The notes: a model not told the origin generated them from the sequence alone. A stretch of 64,000 bases of DNA from Streptomyces sp. NBC_00483 (GCF_036013745.1 NZ_CP107880.1:868001-932000); one strand, 5' to 3'. Counted from the stretch's first letter, positions 1-8,879 are shown. Made by a program: numbers and translations.

Positions 1-771
1 GAACACGGCTTGGAGCCCCAACTCGCTTACCTGCGCTGCGACTTGGGACGCGTCCTGCTCGTCGTACGCGAGGGGCAGCGGGACCGTCTCCGCGCCCGCC
101 TCGCGTACGCCCTCAAGACGCGGCACCGCGAACATGTCGAGGCCCGTCTCCTTCGGCATGACGACGCCGATACGCCGGCGGCCACCGTTCAGGAGATGCG
201 CGGCGGCGACGCGGCCGACCTCCCGGTGGTCCGTGAGCAGGGCGTGCGGGCCCTCGACCGGCTCCGGGCCGAGCGTGATGACCGCGCGGGCCCCGGAGCG
301 GCGGAGCACCGCGATGCCGTCGGGTCCCATTCCGACCGGGCCCAGCACGGCGACGGGGCGCAGCTCGGCCCAGGCGCGCGCGGCGTCGTCGCCGCTGAGG
401 CCCACGCTGCCGTACTGCACGACGGTGTAGTCGAGGCGGCTCAGCGCCCACTGGAGTTCGTTGAGGAAGGCGCTGTACAGAGGCCCGATCGGGACGTCGG
501 GGGTGGGCACGAGGACGATCCGGGTGCGTCCCGCGCGCAGGCTGCGGGCGGCGGCGTGCGGGACGTAGCCGAGTTCCTTGGCGGCCGCGTGGACGCGCCG
601 CCGGGTCGGCTCGCTGATGCGGACCGCGCTCGTGTTGTTGAGGACGTAGCTGACGGTGGCGCGCGAGACCCCGGCGAGGCGTGCGACATCGGCGCTCGTG
701 GGCAGGGCGCCGGATGCGGCCTTGTGGGGCACGGACGGCTGGGCGGACTGCTGCTTCGGTATCTGCACCAT
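1..771 (-). CDS. LacI-family transcriptional regulator (C-terminus outside window)
   Basis: DNA-binding regulator of the LacI/GalR family, which normally represses sugar-use genes until an effector binds. The N-terminal helix-turn-helix is clear (TSADVARLAGVSRATVSYVL), followed by the hinge helix region (RRRVHAAAKELGYVPHAAARSL) and the start of a periplasmic-binding-protein-like effector domain. About 257 codons are visible; the rest lies beyond base 1. I start it at ATG 771, about 11 bases after an AAGGA. An in-frame ATG at 783 would add four residues. The nearest downstream sugar functions are the GH18 protein and the solute-binding lipoprotein at 13466-14755, but no target can be assigned from this window. 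Confidence 0.9.
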   Translation of the reverse strand, partial: MVQIPKQQSAQPSVPHKAASGALPTSADVARLAGVSRATVSYVLNNTSAVRISEPTRRRVHAAAKELGYVPHAAARSLRAGRTRIVLVPTPDVPIGPLYSAFLNELQWALSRLDYTVVQYGSVGLSGDDAARAWAELRPVAVLGPVGMGPDGIAVLRRSGARAVITLGPEPVEGPHALLTDHREVGRVAAAHLLNGGRRRIGVVMPKETGLDMFAVPRLEGVREAGAETVPLPLAYDEQDASQVAAQVSELGLQAVF

Positions 772-842
772 GACGTACGGCATCCTTGCAGACGCCGCCC
801 AGCGGCTTCGGCTACCCCCTGCCCCTGGCCCCTACCCCTGGC

Positions 843-1916
843 TCAGCCCCGCGCCAAGGTCCTCCACAGCTTCGGGTCCTCGAAGTTCAGCGCCCACAGG
901 ACCGTGTTCCGTACGCCGTACTTCCGCAGGACCGGGAGGTGTGCGGCGGTGCCGGCGGCGTCCTGGTACCAGACGGTGCGGCGGGTCGCCTTCTTGCCCT
1001 TGCCCTCCTTGTACGTGAAGTGGGGGGTACGGGACTCCGGGTCGAGGACGTAGCGGGCGCCGACCTTGCGACGCAGCACCTCGGCGGACTTCGACGTGAC
1101 GTGCCGGGCGCGGTGCTTGCCGCCGCCGTGGGGGCCGCCGACCTTCCAGTTCCAGCCGTACGCGGGCAGGCCCATCTCCAGTTTGGCGCGCGGGACTTGG
1201 GTGGTGGCGCGGGACAGGATCTCGTCGTACCACTGGGGCGAGGCCAGCGGTCCCGGCTTGCCCTCCGCGGAGTGCAGGTTGTACGCCATGATCCGCACGC
1301 GGTCGGCGGCGGCGCCCAGCTTCCTGTAGTCCCAGATGCGGCCCGTCGAACGGGTCTTGGGCATCACGGTCAGGAAGCACTTCTTGCCGGAGGCGTGCAG
1401 GCGCGCGCAGAGTTGGGTGGCGAAGGTGGTGTAACCGGCGCGCACCGCACGGTACTTGTCGTCGGGGGCGGTGGCGATCGACTCGTAGTCGATGTCGAGC
1501 CCGTCGTAGGCGCGGCTGCGGACGACGTCGAGGAGCGCGTCGATGTGGCGGGTGCGGGACTTCTTGTTGTTCAGGACCTTGGCCAAGGCGCTCGGCTTCA
1601 TCGTCTCCATGACCGTGGGGACGACCTGGATGCCGCGGGCGTGCAGTCCGTTGATGATGCGGCGCTCGCCCGCGCCGGTGTGGCCGGCGACGCGGGCCGC
1701 GGATTTCGTCTCGTACCAGAAGGGGCTGATGGTGCGGATCTGCGCTGCGTGGGCGAGGGCGTTCTGGTAGGCGGCCTCCTGGTCCCAGTACGGGAGCCAG
1801 GCGGAGACGGTGCGCGGGGGCGCGGCCTCGGATGCGGCGGGCCCGGCGGGCGCCGCGGCGGTGAGGGCGAGGGTCCCCGCGAGGACGCTGAGGACGGTGG
1901 TGTGACGTCGTTTCAT
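843..1916 (-). CDS. Secreted glycoside hydrolase family 18 protein
   Basis: A 357-residue exported protein of the GH18 fold (chitinase, endo-N-acetylglucosaminidase or spore-cortex hydrolase type). It begins with a basic n-region and an alanine-rich signal peptide ending near AAPAGPAASEA. The diagnostic motif DGLDIDYE sits near residue 140, matching the family DxxDxDxE, whose Glu is the catalytic acid. Other family segments are the MxYNL strand (RIMAYNLHS), the GLPAYGWNW strand and a closing ALNFEDPKLW. The modest length and lack of a carbohydrate-binding module resemble the YaaH/SleL-like subgroup, so peptidoglycan is as likely a substrate as chitin. It lies downstream of the LacI gene on the same strand and diverges from the PemK-like gene. 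Confidence 0.88.
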   Translation of the reverse strand: MKRRHTTVLSVLAGTLALTAAAPAGPAASEAAPPRTVSAWLPYWDQEAAYQNALAHAAQIRTISPFWYETKSAARVAGHTGAGERRIINGLHARGIQVVPTVMETMKPSALAKVLNNKKSRTRHIDALLDVVRSRAYDGLDIDYESIATAPDDKYRAVRAGYTTFATQLCARLHASGKKCFLTVMPKTRSTGRIWDYRKLGAAADRVRIMAYNLHSAEGKPGPLASPQWYDEILSRATTQVPRAKLEMGLPAYGWNWKVGGPHGGGKHRARHVTSKSAEVLRRKVGARYVLDPESRTPHFTYKEGKGKKATRRTVWYQDAAGTAAHLPVLRKYGVRNTVLWALNFEDPKLWRTLARG

Positions 1917-1987
1917 GGGGCGAGCCTGCGACCCATCCGGCGTACCCGCCGCAGGGATTGGGCCGGTCGGCGTCTAACGTGACCCGC

Positions 1988-2443
1988 GTGACTGCCTATA
2001 CGGATGACCATGCATACGAACACCCCGGCCGCGGCGGCGCGACGGCCACGGTGGAGGCCGAGCCGACACGGGTCGGCGCGGTGCGCACCGAGTACGCGCC
2101 CGCGCACGACGGCGACCCGGATCCCGGCGAGATCGTGTGGACCTGGGTGCCGTACGAGGAGAACGACGGGCGCGGCAAGGACCGCCCGGTGCTCGTGGTC
2201 GCCCGGGAGGCGGCGGGCACCCTGCTGGCGGTTCAGCTGTCCAGCAAGCGGCACGACGGCGACCGCGAGTGGGTGGCGCTCGGCTCCGGCCCCTGGGACA
2301 GGGACGGCCGGGACTCGTGGGTGGACCTCGACCGCGTGCTGCGCGTGCACGAGAAGGGGATGCGCCGCGAGGCCTGCGCCCTGGACCGCGGCCGGTTCAA
2401 CACGGTGGTGCTGCGGCTCCGGGAGCGCTACGGCTGGCGCTGA
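1988..2443 (+). CDS. PemK/MazF-family protein, no antitoxin partner
   Basis: About 151 residues with the PemK/MazF signature: GEIVWTWVPYEE followed by a basic stretch and the RPVLVV strand, then AVQLSSK. MazF proteins are sequence-specific endoribonucleases, but many Streptomyces homologues are chromosomal orphans of unknown role. No small antitoxin gene lies on either side, and the 40-residue acidic N-terminal extension is atypical of a compact toxin. The start is uncertain: GTG 1988 is preferred, GTG 1979 and TTG 1958 are in frame, and none has a good ribosome site. The 3' end overlaps the convergent macro-domain gene by 16 bases. Confidence 0.72.
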   Translation: MTAYTDDHAYEHPGRGGATATVEAEPTRVGAVRTEYAPAHDGDPDPGEIVWTWVPYEENDGRGKDRPVLVVAREAAGTLLAVQLSSKRHDGDREWVALGSGPWDRDGRDSWVDLDRVLRVHEKGMRREACALDRGRFNTVVLRLRERYGWR

Positions 2444-3345
2444 CCGCCAGCGCGAAAGGCCCGCTCGAACGTGGAGCGGGTGGCCGCGCCCTTCGTCCGG
2501 TCGAGAACGGCGAACACGACCTGCTCGAAGCGGTCCGCGAAACGCCCTTCGAGCGGGGCGCGGAAGGCCTCGGCCACCCGCCCCGGATCGTTGCGGAACA
2601 CCCCGCAGCCCCAGGCTCCGAGGACGAGCCGCCGGTACCCCTCGGCCGCGGCGACCTCCAGCACACGCTCGGCGCGCGCGGCCAGGGCCGCGGGTATCTC
2701 GTGCACCCGCTCCGGGGTGCGCTGCGCGATCACTCCCGCGTTCGGCGCGGGTGACGTCAGGAAGCCGGCCTCGAACGGCGCGTCGAGCAGCCGGCCCTGG
2801 TCGTCACGGAACACCGGGACGGCCGGCGCGTGAATGACCCGGTCGCTGTAGAAGGCGTCGCGGTGCTCGCGGTGGTGGGCGTAGAACTCGGGCACCTCGA
2901 TGAGGCACGTGTACAGCGCGGAGCAACGACAGAGCGCCTCTTCCTGGGCCTGCGCTCCGTTGAGGTAGCCGCCTCCGGGGTTGCGCGCCGAGGCGAAGTT
3001 CAGGACCGCCACCGGCTGCGGCCGCTCCCCCACCATGCGCCGCGCCGCCTCCAGGCTGCTCTCGCCCGTGACCTCGACGCGCGTCCGGTCCGCAGACGAC
3101 GCCGGCGGCACGGGCGATACGTGTGTCACCGGCGACACCGGCGGCATCGGTGGCACGGGCACCGGGTCGGGCCCGTACATCCTGGTGCCCGCCCGCGCCC
3201 GCTCCACCGCGGCGCCGATCGTCACCACGCGGCCCCCGTCGCCCGCGTACTCCCCCGAGTCGACGATCTTCTCCGTGCTCCGCGCGAGCTCGCGCAGTCG
3301 TGCGCTCACGCCGCGTCCCCCGTCGTCTCCCCCCGTCGTGTTCAT
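2428..3345 (-). CDS. Bacterial-type poly(ADP-ribose) glycohydrolase, macro domain (TIGR02452 family)
   Basis: A 305-residue protein whose C-terminal two thirds form a macro domain of the bacterial PARG type. The signature NFASARNPGGGYLNGAQ followed by AQEE fits the GGG-x(6-8)-QEE pattern, in which the second Glu is the catalytic acid that releases ADP-ribose. Later segments VIHAPAVPVFRDD, FLTSPAPNAGV and LVLGAWGCGVFRNDP are also typical of the family. An N-terminal helical region is joined by an unusual Pro/Val/Ser linker (PVPVPPMPPVSPV) around residues 60-85. I start it at ATG 3345 because residues upstream have no family similarity. It probably removes ADP-ribose from protein or nucleic acid. 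It is convergent with the PemK-like gene, so the two are not a normal toxin-antitoxin pair. Confidence 0.85.
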   Translation of the reverse strand: MNTTGGDDGGRGVSARLRELARSTEKIVDSGEYAGDGGRVVTIGAAVERARAGTRMYGPDPVPVPPMPPVSPVTHVSPVPPASSADRTRVEVTGESSLEAARRMVGERPQPVAVLNFASARNPGGGYLNGAQAQEEALCRCSALYTCLIEVPEFYAHHREHRDAFYSDRVIHAPAVPVFRDDQGRLLDAPFEAGFLTSPAPNAGVIAQRTPERVHEIPAALAARAERVLEVAAAEGYRRLVLGAWGCGVFRNDPGRVAEAFRAPLEGRFADRFEQVVFAVLDRTKGAATRSTFERAFRAGGQRQP

Positions 3346-3397
3346 GAATCCATCGTGTACGCACAGTGACTGCTCGGGCAACAGGTTTTCGCCGTGC

Positions 3398-3418
3398 CCG
3401 GACAAGTGCCGGACAAGT
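3398..3418 (+). repeat. Direct repeat upstream of egtA
   Basis: The 10-mer CCGGACAAGT occurs twice with 11-base periodicity (3398-3407 and 3409-3418), in the 228-base gap between the divergent macro-domain gene and egtA. One helical turn between units is compatible with a regulator binding side by side. I saw no clear -35/-10 pair here, so a regulatory role is only a suggestion. Confidence 0.4.
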
Positions 3419-3573
3419 CCCGGGGATGTCCAGAGGCACTCTTGTGCGAGCCGCCCGAACCGTCTTGGGTGGAGGGTCTGCATCGCCCGGAAGGGGCCCG
3501 AACCACGGGCCGAATCGACGGCATGGCCCCCACCAGGGACCATGGAGAACGTGCGAACCAGGAGGAATCCCCC

Positions 3574-4872
3574 ATGAGCGAGGGAGACTGTACGGCGTTC
3601 GGTGAGCTGGTCACCGAGGCCGAGGCGGAGGCTCTGGTACGGGGCATCTGCTTCAAAACCGGACCACCGCGCAAGGTCGGGGTCGAGCTGGAATGGATCG
3701 TGCACGAGCCGCGGCCCCTGCTGAAGCCGTGGCACCCCTTACCACCCGAACGACTCGATGCGGCGTACGTCGCACTGCGCGCCCTGCCTCTGAGCTCGGC
3801 GCTCACCGTGGAACCCGGCGGGCAGCTGGAACTCAGTTCGCTCCCCGCCTCTTCCCTCACCGAATGCGTCTCGGCCATGCGGGCCGACCTGACCGCCGTG
3901 CGCGCCGCGCTCCGCGGCCACGGACTCACCCTGTCGGGACACGGCACCGACCCGTGGCTCCCCCCGCGGCGCGTTCTCCATCAACCCCGTTACGACGCCC
4001 TGGAGGCGTCACTCGACCGTGCCGGGCCCGCCGGGCGCTCCATGATGTGCTCGTCCGCGTCCGTGCAGGTGTGTCTGGACGCGGGGCACGAGGAGCCGGG
4101 CCCGCAGGGGCTCGGCAGGCGCTGGCGGCTCGCGCATCTGCTGGGCGCGGTCCTGGTGGCCGCTTTCGCCAACTCGCCGATGCTGTCCGGGCGCCCGACC
4201 GGCTGGCGCTCCACGCGGCAGTTGCTGTGGGAGCGGATCGACGTGGGCCGCTCCGGCGGCGTACCCCTCGACTTCGATCCGCGCGAGGCATGGGCACGGC
4301 ACGTGCTCGACGCGCCCGTGATGTGCGTGCGTGCCGAGGACGGGCCGTGGCAGGTGCCGGACGGGCTGACCTTCCGCGAGTGGGCGCGCACGGGTGAGCC
4401 GCGGCCGCCGGCCCACTCGGATCTCGACTACCACCTGACCACCCTCTTCCCGCCCGTGCGCCCGCGCGGACACCTCGAACTGCGCATGATCGACGCGCAG
4501 TCGGGCGACGACGGGTGGCTGGTGCCGCTCGCCGTCACCACCGCCCTGTTCGACGACCCGCAGGCCGCCGAGACCGCGTACCGCGCGGTCAAGCCGCTCG
4601 CGGAGCGCGCGGGCCCGCAGCCCGCTCCGCACAACCCGCTGTGGCACGACGCGGCGCGGCTCGGCCTCACCGATCCCGAGCTGCGCGAGGCCGCCACGGC
4701 CTGCTTCACGACGGCGCTGGAAGCACTGCCGAGGATCGGCGCGGGCCCGGACGTGCGGCAGGCGGTCGCGGACTTCACGCGCCGCTATGTCGTCCGCGGC
4801 CGCTGCCCCGCCGACGACGTGCTCGACCAGCTCACGCGACAACCCGCTCAGGGGAGGACGGTCCGGTCATGA
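3574..4872 (+). CDS. egtA: Ergothioneine biosynthesis glutamate-cysteine ligase EgtA
   Basis: Makes gamma-glutamylcysteine, the sulfur donor used by EgtB in actinobacterial ergothioneine synthesis. The 432-residue protein has GCL-type landmarks: the substrate-binding GVELEWIVHEPRPLLKPWHP near residue 35, PGGQLELSS, the SMMCSSASVQV strand and the ELRMIDAQ strand. ATG 3574 is supported by an AGGAGG eight bases upstream. It is the first gene of a four-gene operon and overlaps egtB by four bases (ATGA). The family is related to plant-type glutamate-cysteine ligases; the operon context decides the assignment. Confidence 0.95.
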   Translation: MSEGDCTAFGELVTEAEAEALVRGICFKTGPPRKVGVELEWIVHEPRPLLKPWHPLPPERLDAAYVALRALPLSSALTVEPGGQLELSSLPASSLTECVSAMRADLTAVRAALRGHGLTLSGHGTDPWLPPRRVLHQPRYDALEASLDRAGPAGRSMMCSSASVQVCLDAGHEEPGPQGLGRRWRLAHLLGAVLVAAFANSPMLSGRPTGWRSTRQLLWERIDVGRSGGVPLDFDPREAWARHVLDAPVMCVRAEDGPWQVPDGLTFREWARTGEPRPPAHSDLDYHLTTLFPPVRPRGHLELRMIDAQSGDDGWLVPLAVTTALFDDPQAAETAYRAVKPLAERAGPQPAPHNPLWHDAARLGLTDPELREAATACFTTALEALPRIGAGPDVRQAVADFTRRYVVRGRCPADDVLDQLTRQPAQGRTVRS

Positions 4873-6218
4873 CCGCTGAGGAGAATGTCACCACGGACCC
4901 GGAGGCGCTTCGCGGCCGCGCCGCGGACGCACTCGAGGCCGCCCGGCGCCGCACGACACTGCTGACGAGCTGTGTCGAAGAGGGCGAACTCACCGCCCAG
5001 CACTCGCCGTTGATGTCACCGCTCGTCTGGGATCTCGCGCACATCGGGAACCAGGAGGAGCAGTGGCTGCTGCGCGCGGTCGCGGGCCAGGAGGCGATCC
5101 GCCCCGAGATCGACCCGCTGTACGACGCCTTCGAGCACCCGCGCTCGGAGCGCCCGAGCCTGCCGCTGCTCGCGCCGCATGAGGCGCGCGGCTATGCGGC
5201 GGACGTCCGCGGGCGCGCCTTCGATGTGCTGGAGAAGGCCTCGTTCGAGCCGGAGGGGATGCGGAGTCTCACCCGCTCGGGCTTCGCCTTCGGGATGATC
5301 GCCCAGCACGAGCAGCAGCACGACGAGACGATGCTGATCACGCATCAGCTGAGGAAGGGCGGCGCGGCGCTCACCGCGCCCGACCCGGAGCCCCGGGCGC
5401 GTCCGTACGACGGTCCCGCCGAAGTCCTCGTCCCCGGCGGGCCGTTCACGATGGGCACGACGGCCGAGCCGTGGGCCCTGGACAACGAGCGTCCCGCGCA
5501 CACCCGCCTGGTTCCGCCGTTCCACATCGACACGACGCCGGTGACGAACGCCGCGTACATGGAGTTCGTCGAGGAGGGCGGCTACCGGGAGGAGCGCTGG
5601 TGGGCGCCGGCCGGCTGGGCGATGGTGCGCGAACACGGCCTCGAGGCGCCGCTGTTCTGGCGCCGCGAGGGCGGGCAGTGGCTGCGCAGGCGGTTCGGGG
5701 TGACCGAGCCCGTGCCGCCGGACGATCCGGTGCTGCACGTGAGCTGGTACGAGGCCGACGCCTATGCGCGGTGGGCGGGGCGCCGCCTGCCGAGCGAGGA
5801 GGAGTGGGAGAAGGCGGCCCGCCACCACCCGGCCTCGGGCCGTTCGATGCGCTATCCCTGGGGTGACACGGACCCGACGCCTGACCGCGCCAACCTGGGC
5901 CAGCGCCACCTGCGGCCCGCCACGGCCGGCAGCTATGAACTCGGCGAATCCCCGCTCGGCGTACGGCAGTTGATGGGCGACGTGTGGGAGTGGACGTCGA
6001 GCGACTTCCTGCCCTACCCGGGGTTCGTGGCGTATCCGTACCGCGAGTATTCGGAAGTGTTCTTCGGGTCCGACCACAAGGTGCTGCGCGGTGGTTCGTT
6101 CGCCGTGGACGCGGTGGCGTGCCGGGGCACGTTCCGCAACTGGGACCATCCGATCCGGCGGCAGATCTTCTCCGGGTTCCGCACGGCGTGCGACGCCGAG
6201 CCACTGGAGCGTGCCTGA
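4869..6218 (+). CDS. egtB: Hercynine oxygenase EgtB (iron sulfoxide synthase)
   Basis: A 449-residue non-haem iron enzyme that couples hercynine to gamma-glutamylcysteine with O2 to give the sulfoxide. The N-terminal DinB-like helical domain carries the expected iron ligands: a His in LAHIGNQEEQW and an HxxxH pair in AQHEQQHDE. The C-terminal half is an FGE-sulfatase (formylglycine-generating enzyme-like) domain with GPFTMGT, RLPSEEEWEKAARH, MGDVWEWTSSDF and VLRGGSFA. The start codon overlaps the egtA stop, so translation is probably coupled. The use of a gamma-glutamyl donor fits the adjacent EgtA and EgtC. Confidence 0.96.
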   Translation: MTAEENVTTDPEALRGRAADALEAARRRTTLLTSCVEEGELTAQHSPLMSPLVWDLAHIGNQEEQWLLRAVAGQEAIRPEIDPLYDAFEHPRSERPSLPLLAPHEARGYAADVRGRAFDVLEKASFEPEGMRSLTRSGFAFGMIAQHEQQHDETMLITHQLRKGGAALTAPDPEPRARPYDGPAEVLVPGGPFTMGTTAEPWALDNERPAHTRLVPPFHIDTTPVTNAAYMEFVEEGGYREERWWAPAGWAMVREHGLEAPLFWRREGGQWLRRRFGVTEPVPPDDPVLHVSWYEADAYARWAGRRLPSEEEWEKAARHHPASGRSMRYPWGDTDPTPDRANLGQRHLRPATAGSYELGESPLGVRQLMGDVWEWTSSDFLPYPGFVAYPYREYSEVFFGSDHKVLRGGSFAVDAVACRGTFRNWDHPIRRQIFSGFRTACDAEPLERA

Positions 6219-6973
6219 TGTGCCGTCATCTTGCCTATCTGGGGCCGCCGGTACCGCTCGGCGAGGTCGTCGACGCGCCGCCGCACAGCCTGTTCCGGCA
6301 GTCCTGGGCGCCACGCAGGCAGCGCCACGGCACGGTCAACGCCGATGGATTCGGGGTGGGTTGGTACGCGGACGGCGACCCGGTGCCCGCCCGCTACCGC
6401 CGCGCGGGACCCATCTGGGGCGACGCGGCCTACCAGGACCTGGCCCGCGTGGTCCGCTCCGGGGCGCTGCTCGCGGCGGTCCGTGACGCGACGCTGGCCG
6501 GGGCGGACGGGGAGGCGGCAGCGGCCCCGTACGCGACCGGGCCCTGGCTGTTCAGCCACAACGGGGCGGTACCGGGCTGGCCGCAGTCCCTGACCTCTCT
6601 GACACCCACCCTGCCGCCGACGGACCTGCTCTCCATGGAGGCCCGCTGCGACGCGGCGTTCCTGTGGGCGCTCGTCCTGCACCGGCTGCGGGCGGGCGAC
6701 GAGGAGGCGCAGGCGCTCGCCGACACCACCCTGGAGATCGCCGAGGCGGCACCCACCGCCCGCCTCAACTTCCTGCTCACCAACGGCGAGACGATCACCG
6801 CCACGGCCTGGGGCGACACCCTGTGGTACCGCACCGAGCCGGGCCGCTCCGTCGTCGTCGCCTCCGAGCCCTACGACGACGATCCGCACTGGATCGAGGT
6901 CCCCGACCGCACGCTGCTCGCGGCGAGCCGCACCGACGTCCTGTTGACCCCGCTCAAGGAGCCCTCCGCGTGA
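6218..6973 (+). CDS. egtC: Ergothioneine amidohydrolase EgtC
   Basis: A class II glutamine amidotransferase-like enzyme of 251 residues that removes the gamma-glutamyl group from the EgtB product. The sequence begins MCRHLAYLG, placing the nucleophilic Cys at position 2 so that Met removal exposes it, as this family requires. The NADGFGVGWYADG and LFSHNGAVPGW segments are typical N-terminal-nucleophile hydrolase strands. Its ATG overlaps the egtB TGA by one base (TGATG), and its stop overlaps the egtD start. Confidence 0.95.
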   Translation: MCRHLAYLGPPVPLGEVVDAPPHSLFRQSWAPRRQRHGTVNADGFGVGWYADGDPVPARYRRAGPIWGDAAYQDLARVVRSGALLAAVRDATLAGADGEAAAAPYATGPWLFSHNGAVPGWPQSLTSLTPTLPPTDLLSMEARCDAAFLWALVLHRLRAGDEEAQALADTTLEIAEAAPTARLNFLLTNGETITATAWGDTLWYRTEPGRSVVVASEPYDDDPHWIEVPDRTLLAASRTDVLLTPLKEPSA

Positions 6974-7944
6974 GCCCGTTCCGCATGACCCGCACCCTGC
7001 CCGAGGACGCCACCGACGCAGCCCTTCGGGCCGACGTCCAGCACGGCCTGACCAGCTCCCCGAAGACACTGCCGCCCAAGTGGTTCTACGACGCGCGCGG
7101 CAGCGAACTCTTCGACGAGATCACCCAGTTGCCCGAGTACTACCCGACCCGCGCCGAGCGCGAGATCCTTATCGCGCGCGCCCACGAGATCGCCGCGGCG
7201 ACCGGTGCGCGCACGCTCGTCGAGCTGGGCTCCGGCTCGTCCGACAAGACGCGCCACCTCCTGGACGCGCTCACCGACCTCACGACGTACGTGCCCGTGG
7301 ACGTGAGCGAGAGCGCGCTGCGCGGCGCGGCGGACACGCTCCTCGCCGAGCGGCCCGCGCTCGACATCCACGCCATGGTCGCCGACTTCACGGCCTCGTT
7401 GGAGCTGCCGGAGACACCCGGGCCGCGCCTGGTCGCGTTCCTCGGCGGCACGATCGGCAATCTGCTGCCGGACGAGCGGTCGGCCTTCCTGACGGCGGTG
7501 CGCGGCCTGCTCTCCCCCGGCGACTTCTTCCTCCTCGGCACGGACCTGGTCAAGGACGAGGCGACGCTGGTGGCGGCGTACGACGACGCGGCGGGCGTCA
7601 CGGCCGCGTTCAACAAGAACGTGCTGTCCGTGATGGACCGCGAGCTCGGCGCCGATTTCCGTCCCGACGCGTTCGAGCACGTCGCCCTGTGGAACGCCGA
7701 GTGCGAGTGGATCGAGATGCGGCTGCGCTCCACCACGGCGCAGACCGTGAAGATCCCGGCCCTCGACCTCGAGGTCGACTTCGCGGCGGGCGAGGAGGTG
7801 CGCACGGAGGTCTCGGCGAAGTTCCGCCAGGAGGGCGTGAAGGCGGAACTTCACGACGTGGGCCTTGAGTTGGGCCACTGGTGGACGGACGAGGAGGGAA
7901 GGTTCGCGCTGTCGTTGAGCAGGGCGTCGGCCGGGCCCTTCTAG
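6970..7944 (+). CDS. egtD: L-histidine N-alpha-methyltransferase EgtD
   Basis: Trimethylates histidine to hercynine with SAM, the first committed step of ergothioneine synthesis. The 324-residue protein has the EgtD pattern: PKWFYDARGSELFDEIT near residue 40, the SAM-binding motif TLVELGSGSSDKTRHLL, AFLGGTIGNLLP, and LLGTDLVKD. GTG 6970 overlaps the egtC stop (GTGA). The final PLP lyase EgtE is not in this window; in Streptomyces it is often encoded elsewhere. The stop codon lies inside a short tandem repeat. Confidence 0.96.
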   Translation: MSPFRMTRTLPEDATDAALRADVQHGLTSSPKTLPPKWFYDARGSELFDEITQLPEYYPTRAEREILIARAHEIAAATGARTLVELGSGSSDKTRHLLDALTDLTTYVPVDVSESALRGAADTLLAERPALDIHAMVADFTASLELPETPGPRLVAFLGGTIGNLLPDERSAFLTAVRGLLSPGDFFLLGTDLVKDEATLVAAYDDAAGVTAAFNKNVLSVMDRELGADFRPDAFEHVALWNAECEWIEMRLRSTTAQTVKIPALDLEVDFAAGEEVRTEVSAKFRQEGVKAELHDVGLELGHWWTDEEGRFALSLSRASAGPF

Positions 7945-7990
7945 GCGGGGCCCTTCTGGACGGGGCTCTTCTAGGCGGGGCCCTCAGGAC
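7933..7990. repeat. 15-bp tandem repeat across the egtD stop codon
   Basis: A 15-base unit (GGGCCCTTCTAGGCG) is repeated at 7933-7947, 7948-7962 and 7963-7977 with one or two changes, followed by a partial fourth unit. The egtD TAG is in the first unit, and the convergent methyltransferase stop (7984-7986) lies in the fourth. Because the unit is five codons long, gain or loss of a copy would leave both proteins unchanged. Confidence 0.8.
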
Positions 7991-8850
7991 CTGTCCGACG
8001 GGCCGGCGGGACGGTCCGCTGTGACCAGCCAGGACGTGCTGAGCAGCCGGACCGTCCCGTCCGCCGCCTCGAAACCGCGCAGGTGGTCCGTCAGGGTGCC
8101 GCGGGCGCGGGCCTGCGCGCCCGCGCCGGTCTGCTCCATCAGGTGGCGGCCAGGGCCGGTCCCCAGCAAGAACTCCGCCGCGTCCTCGGCGCCGGTCCCC
8201 CATGTCCCGTGGGCCTGCGCCTGGTTGACGGTGACGGCGGTGAAGCCGGCCGCGGCGAGTACCTCGCGGATGCGGTCCGGGTCGGCGAGGGAGAACATGC
8301 CGGGCAGCCCCGCCCGCCCGAGGTCGCCGACCGGCAGGACGCCGCGCAGGGATGCCATCGCCGCGACCCAGTCGTTGAGGGCGGCGGCGGCCGGGCAGAC
8401 GAAGGCCAGGCGGCCGCCGGGGCGCAGCGCCCTGCCGACGTTGGCGAAGGCCGCTTCAGGGTCGGCGTAGAACATCACCCCGTAGCGACTGATCCCCGCG
8501 TCGAACGCGCCCGCCTCGAAGGGATGCGTCTGCGCGTCGCCCTGCGTGAAGGAAATGTTGGCGATGCCCTCCCGGTTCGCGCGGGCCCGCGCCTCGGCCA
8601 GCATGGGGCCCGACAGGTCGAGGCCCACCGCGTAACCGTGGGGCACCCGGAGCGCGGCGAGGCGTGTGGTCTGCCCGGAGCCGCAGCCGAGGTCGAGGAC
8701 CCGTTCGCGCCCGGCGACCCGGGCGGCGGCGAGGAGCGGGGCGTTGAACCCCTCGTTGACGGCGTTCCAGCGGTCCTGGTGCCGGGCCCAGTGGGCGCCT
8801 TCCGGGCCGTTCCACGCATGCGCCTGCTCTGTGTTGACGATGTCCGGCAC
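7984..8850 (-). CDS. Class I SAM-dependent methyltransferase
   Basis: A 288-residue UbiE/Methyltransf_11-like enzyme. Motif I is VLDLGCGSGQTTRLAA near residue 47; the post-I acidic region is AVGLDLSGPML, and motif II lies near FTQGDAQTHPFEAGAFD. The N-terminus WNGPEGAHWARHQDRW is shared with a common actinobacterial methyltransferase group of unknown substrate. GTG 8850 is chosen for a GAGGAGG five to eight bases upstream. It is transcribed divergently from a TetR gene, and its promoter overlaps two operator-like repeats, so it is very likely that regulator's target. Confidence 0.88.
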   Translation of the reverse strand: MPDIVNTEQAHAWNGPEGAHWARHQDRWNAVNEGFNAPLLAAARVAGRERVLDLGCGSGQTTRLAALRVPHGYAVGLDLSGPMLAEARARANREGIANISFTQGDAQTHPFEAGAFDAGISRYGVMFYADPEAAFANVGRALRPGGRLAFVCPAAAALNDWVAAMASLRGVLPVGDLGRAGLPGMFSLADPDRIREVLAAAGFTAVTVNQAQAHGTWGTGAEDAAEFLLGTGPGRHLMEQTGAGAQARARGTLTDHLRGFEAADGTVRLLSTSWLVTADRPAGPSDRS

Positions 8851-8879
8851 GGGGGCCTCCTCGGGTGAAGGACGGAGAA

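Noticed and set aside
1988..3345. DarT/DarG-type toxin-antitoxin pair
   Set aside because: The macro protein has the PARG GGG-x-QEE signature, not a DarG type; the partner is PemK-like, not DarT; and the genes are convergent.
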